DNA from: a virus
Direction: 5' to 3' (one strand)
Virus record (IMG/VR): IMGVR_UViG_3300029927_000049
Coordinates: 1 to 40,745 of that record
DNA length: 40,745 bases
A program made the translations under genes and the position numbers. Shown here in pieces: positions 37,876-40,745 of the stretch (its first letter is position 1; every line of letters starts with the position of its first letter). A model generated the notes under the pieces. The model had not been told where the DNA came from. It saw nothing but the letters and a program-made list of their open reading frames with translations, and did no database searches.

Positions 37876-38618
37876 TGAATGTTTTCCTTGATATAGAAAC
37901 CATCCCCTCGCAAGACCCTGACGTTAAAGCTAAATTTATCCAGGATTCTATCGACAATTTCAAGGCCCCTAGTGGAATGTCTAAGGGTCAAGCTGCTGAT
38001 GATTTAGAGTTAAGCGCGGCAGAAGCAAAGCCTATAAGCAAAGATGAAATGCTTATCAAGTGGGCTGGGCGCTTTGCCGATAAAATTGCAGCTGATGAAG
38101 GCATTAACAACTGGAAAAAAACATCATTTGACGGCGCGAAAGGGGAATTATTCTCTATTGCTTGGGCTGCTAATAACGGTGATGTATTAGGCGAGTATAG
38201 AGCGCCTGGTGAAGATGAGGCCGAGTTTCTATATAGCGTATTTGATCAAATCGAAAGCTTGGGCGCTTCAAAACCGTTTTTCATTGGCAACTACATTGCA
38301 GGCTTTGACCTTAAATTTCTATTTAAGCGCGCTGTTATTTTGGGTGTAAGACCACCCTTCCCCTTGCCGCATTACGGACGCCACGAACAACACTATTATG
38401 ACCTTCAGCAAGCATGGGAAGGCTTTAATGGAAGGGCAAGCCTTGACTCAATGTGCAATGCATTGGGTATACCTGGCAAGCCTGACGATATTGACGGCTC
38501 AAAGGTTTGGGATTTTGTCGAAGCTGGCGAATATCAAAAAGTATTGAACTACAACAAATTAGATGTTGCTGAAACTCGCGACGTTTACAACCGCTTTAAC
38601 TTTGTAGAGGCGGCTTAA
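37875..38618 (+). CDS. DEDD 3'-5' exonuclease
   Basis: A 247-residue RNase H-fold exonuclease of the DnaQ/PolB-exo type. D6 and E8 (LDIET) form motif I, D145 (AGFDLKFL) motif II, and D230 in YNKLDVAETRDVY motif III. Metal-dependent degradation of DNA ends would supply single strands for the Sak4/SSB pair. It overlaps the SSB-like stop by one base and is the last gene of the operon. Confidence 0.85.
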   Translation: MNVFLDIETIPSQDPDVKAKFIQDSIDNFKAPSGMSKGQAADDLELSAAEAKPISKDEMLIKWAGRFADKIAADEGINNWKKTSFDGAKGELFSIAWAANNGDVLGEYRAPGEDEAEFLYSVFDQIESLGASKPFFIGNYIAGFDLKFLFKRAVILGVRPPFPLPHYGRHEQHYYDLQQAWEGFNGRASLDSMCNALGIPGKPDDIDGSKVWDFVEAGEYQKVLNYNKLDVAETRDVYNRFNFVEAA

Positions 38619-38622
38619 AAGT

Positions 38623-38694
38623 TTCGCCCCTCCCTCATTCCTTATAGGGAAAATACACGCGGCCCTACCGCAACTAGCGAGGGATTGGGGCGAA
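38623..38694 (+). ncRNA. Branched structured RNA element
   Basis: A closing stem TTCGCCCC/GGGGCGAA (38623-38630 with 38687-38694) continues as TCCCTC/GAGGGA (38631-38636 with 38679-38684) past a TT bulge. Inside are two hairpins: TTCC/GGAA (38638-38651) and GCGG/CCGC (38659-38671). TCCCT can also pair with AGGGA at 38646-38650, so two states are possible. It may be a sRNA, switch or processed 3' UTR. No known class recognised. Confidence 0.6.
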
Positions 38695-38710
38695 TTGATC
38701 TAGAAGTAAC

Positions 38711-38734
38711 ACCCCCTTAATTGGGGGTTTTTGG
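38711..38734 (+). terminator. Rho-independent terminator
   Basis: CCCCC (38712-38716) pairs with GGGGG (38723-38727) around TTAATT, followed by TTTTT. It ends the recombination operon and the structured RNA. Confidence 0.8.
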
Positions 38735-38736
38735 GT

Positions 38737-38752
38737 GAAACCATAAGGTTTC
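38737..38752 (+). promoter_or_regulatory. Hairpin before ribosome site of 38773 gene
   Basis: GAAACC-ATAA-GGTTTC (38737-38752) lies about 8 bases before AAAGGAGGT, the strongest ribosome site in the window. It may stabilise the 5' end or tune translation. Confidence 0.45.
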
Positions 38753-38772
38753 GATAACCAAAGGAGGTAAAT

Positions 38773-39066
38773 ATGAAGAGCATTCTTTTAGCAATATCGC
38801 TACTTGTGTTCTCTTTTACTGCGATGGCTTCACCGCCTGACCAGGTACATTCCTACCAAGTTGAAAGTTTTAATTTGGTAGATTTGGTTGATATTAACGG
38901 TGTATGCGCTTCTTGCGAAATGGAGGTGAAAAGTGTATTTCGTGTTGATATTGGCGCGGGCTCTGGTGACGTAGCCGTCAGTTCAGGCAGTAAAGCGACA
39001 AGTAAAATTAGCACCGTATCATTAAGCGCTGCGTTCCATATAGAAGACCCTGGCCTACGAAGCTAG
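38773..39066 (+). CDS. Secreted hypothetical protein
   Basis: A 97-residue protein with a clean signal peptide (1-20, KSILLAISLLVFSFTAMA, cut before SPP). The mature part has one CASC pair and serine-rich strands. The ribosome site AAAGGAGGT is very strong. It sits between two terminators, so it is probably a separate unit. Confidence 0.65.
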   Translation: MKSILLAISLLVFSFTAMASPPDQVHSYQVESFNLVDLVDINGVCASCEMEVKSVFRVDIGAGSGDVAVSSGSKATSKISTVSLSAAFHIEDPGLRS

Positions 39067-39100
39067 CAATTCACGAACCAAGCGATAAACAAAAGTAAAC

Positions 39101-39150
39101 AATCAGCCCCGTTACTCCTTCCCAAAAGGTCAAGCTAGGCGGGGCTGATT
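39101..39150. terminator. Long hairpin terminator
   Basis: AATCAGCCCCG (39101-39111) pairs perfectly over 11 bases with CGGGGCTGATT (39140-39150); a smaller CCTT/AAGG hairpin sits in the loop. TTTT follows on the plus strand. Confidence 0.7.
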
Positions 39151-39220
39151 TTAAAAGTGTTATTTGTTGGTGGCGTTAGTTATAGCGTTACCAGCAAAGA
39201 ATATTGAGGGAAAGTTAATT

Positions 39221-39556
39221 ATGGGCGATTCATTTATCAAAAAGCCGTGCCAACATTGCCCGTTTCGCAATGACGTTAAACCTTATCTTCATCCACAAAG
39301 AGCGGGAGAATTGGCGTATGGTGCTCAAAATAAGTACAACACATTTCCATGTCATAAAACGACAAAGCACGACGATGATGGCGAAGCAGTTAGCATGGAA
39401 ATCAATAAAGAATGCGCCGGATACCTAACCCTTAAAGCCGCTGAAATAGGGGAAGAAAACGTTTACGAGTGCAAAGAAGGTTTCGTTCCATCCTACTCTA
39501 TGGTCTACGAAGATGCATGTGAAATGGTAGACGCATATGAAGAAGCTGCGCATTAA
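39221..39556 (+). CDS. DUF6283-like cysteine protein
   Basis: A 111-residue protein from ATG 39221, where the conserved part starts (GDSFIKKPCQHCPFRNDVKPYLHPQRAGELAY). Motifs KPC-x2-CPFR, FPCHKT and KECAGYL give cysteine/histidine metal-type sites. Similar proteins are common in phages, without a known role. Confidence 0.7.
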   Translation: MGDSFIKKPCQHCPFRNDVKPYLHPQRAGELAYGAQNKYNTFPCHKTTKHDDDGEAVSMEINKECAGYLTLKAAEIGEENVYECKEGFVPSYSMVYEDACEMVDAYEEAAH

Positions 39557-39565
39557 CACTAATTG

Positions 39566-39586
39566 CTGTCGGGGGTTTGAGTTATG
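39566..39586 (+). repeat. Leader repeat B, copy 1
   Basis: A 21-base stretch (CTGTCGGGGG... ending in GTTATG) is identical to 39961-39981. Both copies end in the start codon of a small gene. Confidence 0.8.
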
Positions 39587-39784
39587 GCTACACCTAAAGG
39601 CGCTACCCACAAGCACAACGGTAACGATGTTTTTAACCCGCACTTCATAAAAGTGTATTACGGGAATGTTTTCGCCAGGAGTATGAGCGGATTAGGCAGA
39701 GAGCGATGGGTTCCTATTAAATCAGGGTTTGGGACTGAGCACTGGATTGATGATGAAGATCAGTACGAACCTATAGCAGAATAA
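39584..39784 (+). CDS. Small hypothetical protein, 66 aa
   Basis: A protein (MATPKGATHKHNGNDVFNPHFIKVYYGN...) with several His and aromatic residues and no known motif. Its start lies at the end of leader repeat B. The next gene begins after a good ribosome site. Confidence 0.6.
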   Translation: MATPKGATHKHNGNDVFNPHFIKVYYGNVFARSMSGLGRERWVPIKSGFGTEHWIDDEDQYEPIAE

Positions 39785-39801
39785 ATTTGGGAGAAAGAGA
39801 T

Positions 39802-39957
39802 ATGAATTTGGTGAGAATGGTAAGGATAGGATGCTACCCCCGTAAGCGTTACGGGAACGCGAAAGGGGAAAATTATTCCTATGTCGAGTGGGGAGATGGG
39901 TTTTGGGATGGGATTGGTTATTGGCGGCTCTGTAACAGAAAAGGCAGTCAACTTTAA
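39802..39957 (+). CDS. Small hypothetical protein, 51 aa
   Basis: A frame MNLVRMVRIGCYPRKRYGNAKG... rich in Gly, Trp and Arg. GGAG is 8 bases upstream. It ends 3 bases before leader repeat B copy 2. Confidence 0.55.
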   Translation: MNLVRMVRIGCYPRKRYGNAKGENYSYVEWGDGFWDGIGYWRLCNRKGSQL

Positions 39958-39960
39958 GTT

Positions 39961-39981
39961 CTGTCGGGGGTTTGAGTTATG
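39961..39981 (+). repeat. Leader repeat B, copy 2
   Basis: Exact copy of 39566-39586, ending in the ATG of the next gene. The shared part includes the ribosome-binding area, so the two genes have the same translation start region. Confidence 0.8.
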
Positions 39982-40143
39982 ACTGTTATCAAAATTGAGC
40001 CAGCAGTAACGCATAGGTGCTGCCCGAAATGCGGGTATATCATGTCACAACTTGAGATTGATTTAATCAGAGTGGTGATTAATTGCCCTAGAGGCTGTGA
40101 CCATAATATTAACGATTTTCAACCAATGAGGCGGGTTTTATGA
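39979..40143 (+). CDS. Small zinc-ribbon-like protein, 54 aa
   Basis: A frame with CCPKC near residue 14 and CPRGC about 20 residues later, suited to a zinc ribbon. Its stop overlaps the next start as ATGA. Function unknown. Confidence 0.6.
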   Translation: MTVIKIEPAVTHRCCPKCGYIMSQLEIDLIRVVINCPRGCDHNINDFQPMRRVL

Positions 40144-40355
40144 ATTTTGGCGAAAGGCATCATACCGATATGCACGGTTTTATAGAAGGCTCGAAAGTGG
40201 TGGAAATTGACGGTATATCGAGCAGAGTTAGAACCGTTGTTTCCACGAGCGGTTTCTACAAAGACGATCATGTACAGCTGGATAGTAAGAAAACGGAATG
40301 GTTGTTTGCCAGAGATTATAGGCATGCAACACAAGAACAGATAGCTAACACGTGA
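40140..40355 (+). CDS. Small hypothetical protein, 71 aa
   Basis: A protein (MNFGERHHTDMHGFIEGSKVVEIDGISSRVRTVVSTSGFYKDDHVQLD...) with a small beta-rich look. Linked by short overlaps at both ends to its neighbours. No family recognised. Confidence 0.6.
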   Translation: MNFGERHHTDMHGFIEGSKVVEIDGISSRVRTVVSTSGFYKDDHVQLDSKKTEWLFARDYRHATQEQIANT

Positions 40356-40558
40356 AAATGTCGGGGAATAACTATATGAAGCTACCGCCAGGACCGCCAA
40401 ATAGGACGTTCAAAGAAACCTTATTTCGAGGGCTAATGGAGACAAAGGAGAGCAAGCAACGTCTACGCGACTACAACAATTTCATGAAGGGTTGGAGGGC
40501 TGCTACTGGTATCTCTCCCGCCAAATTTAGACCTCATCCAGTTGAGTACAACAAATAA
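40352..40558 (+). CDS. Small basic hypothetical protein, GTG start
   Basis: A 68-residue protein starting at GTG on the stop of the previous gene; ATG 40376 is an alternative. Basic and helical (KETLFRGLMETKESKQRLRDYNNFMKGWRAATG). It is followed by leader repeat A. Confidence 0.55.
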   Translation: MKMSGNNYMKLPPGPPNRTFKETLFRGLMETKESKQRLRDYNNFMKGWRAATGISPAKFRPHPVEYNK

Positions 40559-40578
40559 GACGCTTTGCTGTCGAATAG
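40554..40578 (+). repeat. Intergenic leader repeat A, copy 2
   Basis: Same element as 507-531, with one base missing in the last part. It overlaps a second related stretch (40569-40593) that resembles 186-210 at 22 of 25 positions. Confidence 0.6.
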
Positions 40579-40589
40579 GAGAAAGTTAG

Positions 40590-40745
40590 ATGAGTATTTC
40601 AAAATCAATATTTTGGGCTTTTATTTCCATGCTTTGTTATGTCTTGGTGATTACGGGTATAGGGTTCGGTATTGCGCACTTTGTAGGCATAGACATTAAG
40701 GCGACTGACGGCGAGGTCAGTTTAATTGTGACTAAGTTCTATCTT
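40590..40745 (+). CDS. Small membrane protein, 5' part (junction-spanning)
   Basis: The N-terminal part of the protein that continues at base 1. ATG 40590 follows AGGAG (spacing 8). The first 25 residues form a hydrophobic helix. The window ends inside the gene, which is complete once the 82-base overlap is joined. Confidence 0.75.
   Translation, partial: MSISKSIFWAFISMLCYVLVITGIGFGIAHFVGIDIKATDGEVSLIVTKFYL
40664..40745. repeat. Terminal direct repeat, right copy
   Basis: Identical to 1-82. See the left copy: the unique circular length is 40,663 bases. Confidence 0.95.

Overview
The window is one complete lambdoid temperate siphophage (or excised prophage) genome, linearised at an arbitrary point. 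The first 82 bases are repeated exactly as the last 82 (1-82 = 40664-40745), and one small membrane-protein gene reads straight across that junction, so the circular unit is about 40,663 bp. The phage carries the 3' half of a tRNA-Pro(GGG) gene including CCA (4063-4112, minus strand), which is the likely attP core. The host is probably a gammaproteobacterium, judged from the tRNA half and the lambda-type gene set; the genus cannot be read from the sequence.

Layout. (1) 1-2863 plus: small unknown genes, an excisionase-like gene and a tyrosine integrase. (2) 2926-5676: accessory genes around attP: a proteasome/HslV-like Ntn-hydrolase homologue, a membrane-anchored protein, a bacterial PH-domain membrane protein and a secreted thermonuclease. 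(3) 5673-24692 minus: the virion block in lambda order (terminase small and large, gpW-like, portal, a fused ClpP-protease/scaffold/capsid gene, decoration protein, FII-like, tail terminator, tail tube, G and G-T chaperone with a -1 slippery heptamer, tape measure, two paralogous tail proteins, hub). Fibre-type genes and a possible gpZ-like gene sit upstream of the terminase. (4) 24693-25953 minus: lysis genes (M15 endolysin and several small membrane proteins). (5) 26014-31990 minus: a lambda pR'-tR'-like late control region with a possible Q analogue, nin-region genes including NinG, a DnaB helicase and an O-like initiator that contains a 22-bp iteron array, the likely origin. (6) 32013-35913: the immunity region, with a Cro/YdaS-like repressor, a CI-like repressor that lacks the usual catalytic serine, a membrane-tethered LuxR-type regulator in the cII position, a ribbon-helix-helix protein and a second CI-type HTH protein. 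(7) 36034-38618 plus: a pL-like operon with a Sak4-type ATPase, an SSB-like protein and a DEDD exonuclease. (8) 38623-40745 plus: a structured RNA element and terminator, then many small genes with duplicated leader sequences.

How it fits together. Divergent promoters between cro and cI share the -35 hexamer TTGTTA with the promoter of the recombination operon, and related inverted repeats overlap them, so one repressor probably silences both arms. Minus-strand early transcription would run through cro, the LuxR-like gene and a terminator into O, DnaB, NinG and the Q candidate. Late transcription would start at about 26100, read through a hairpin, and make lysis and virion proteins. The most unusual points are the Ntn-hydrolase gene at the prophage edge, the internal start inside the protease-capsid fusion, the serine-less repressor, the LuxR-type protein in the cII slot, the Q-like control region and the branched RNA at 38623-38694.
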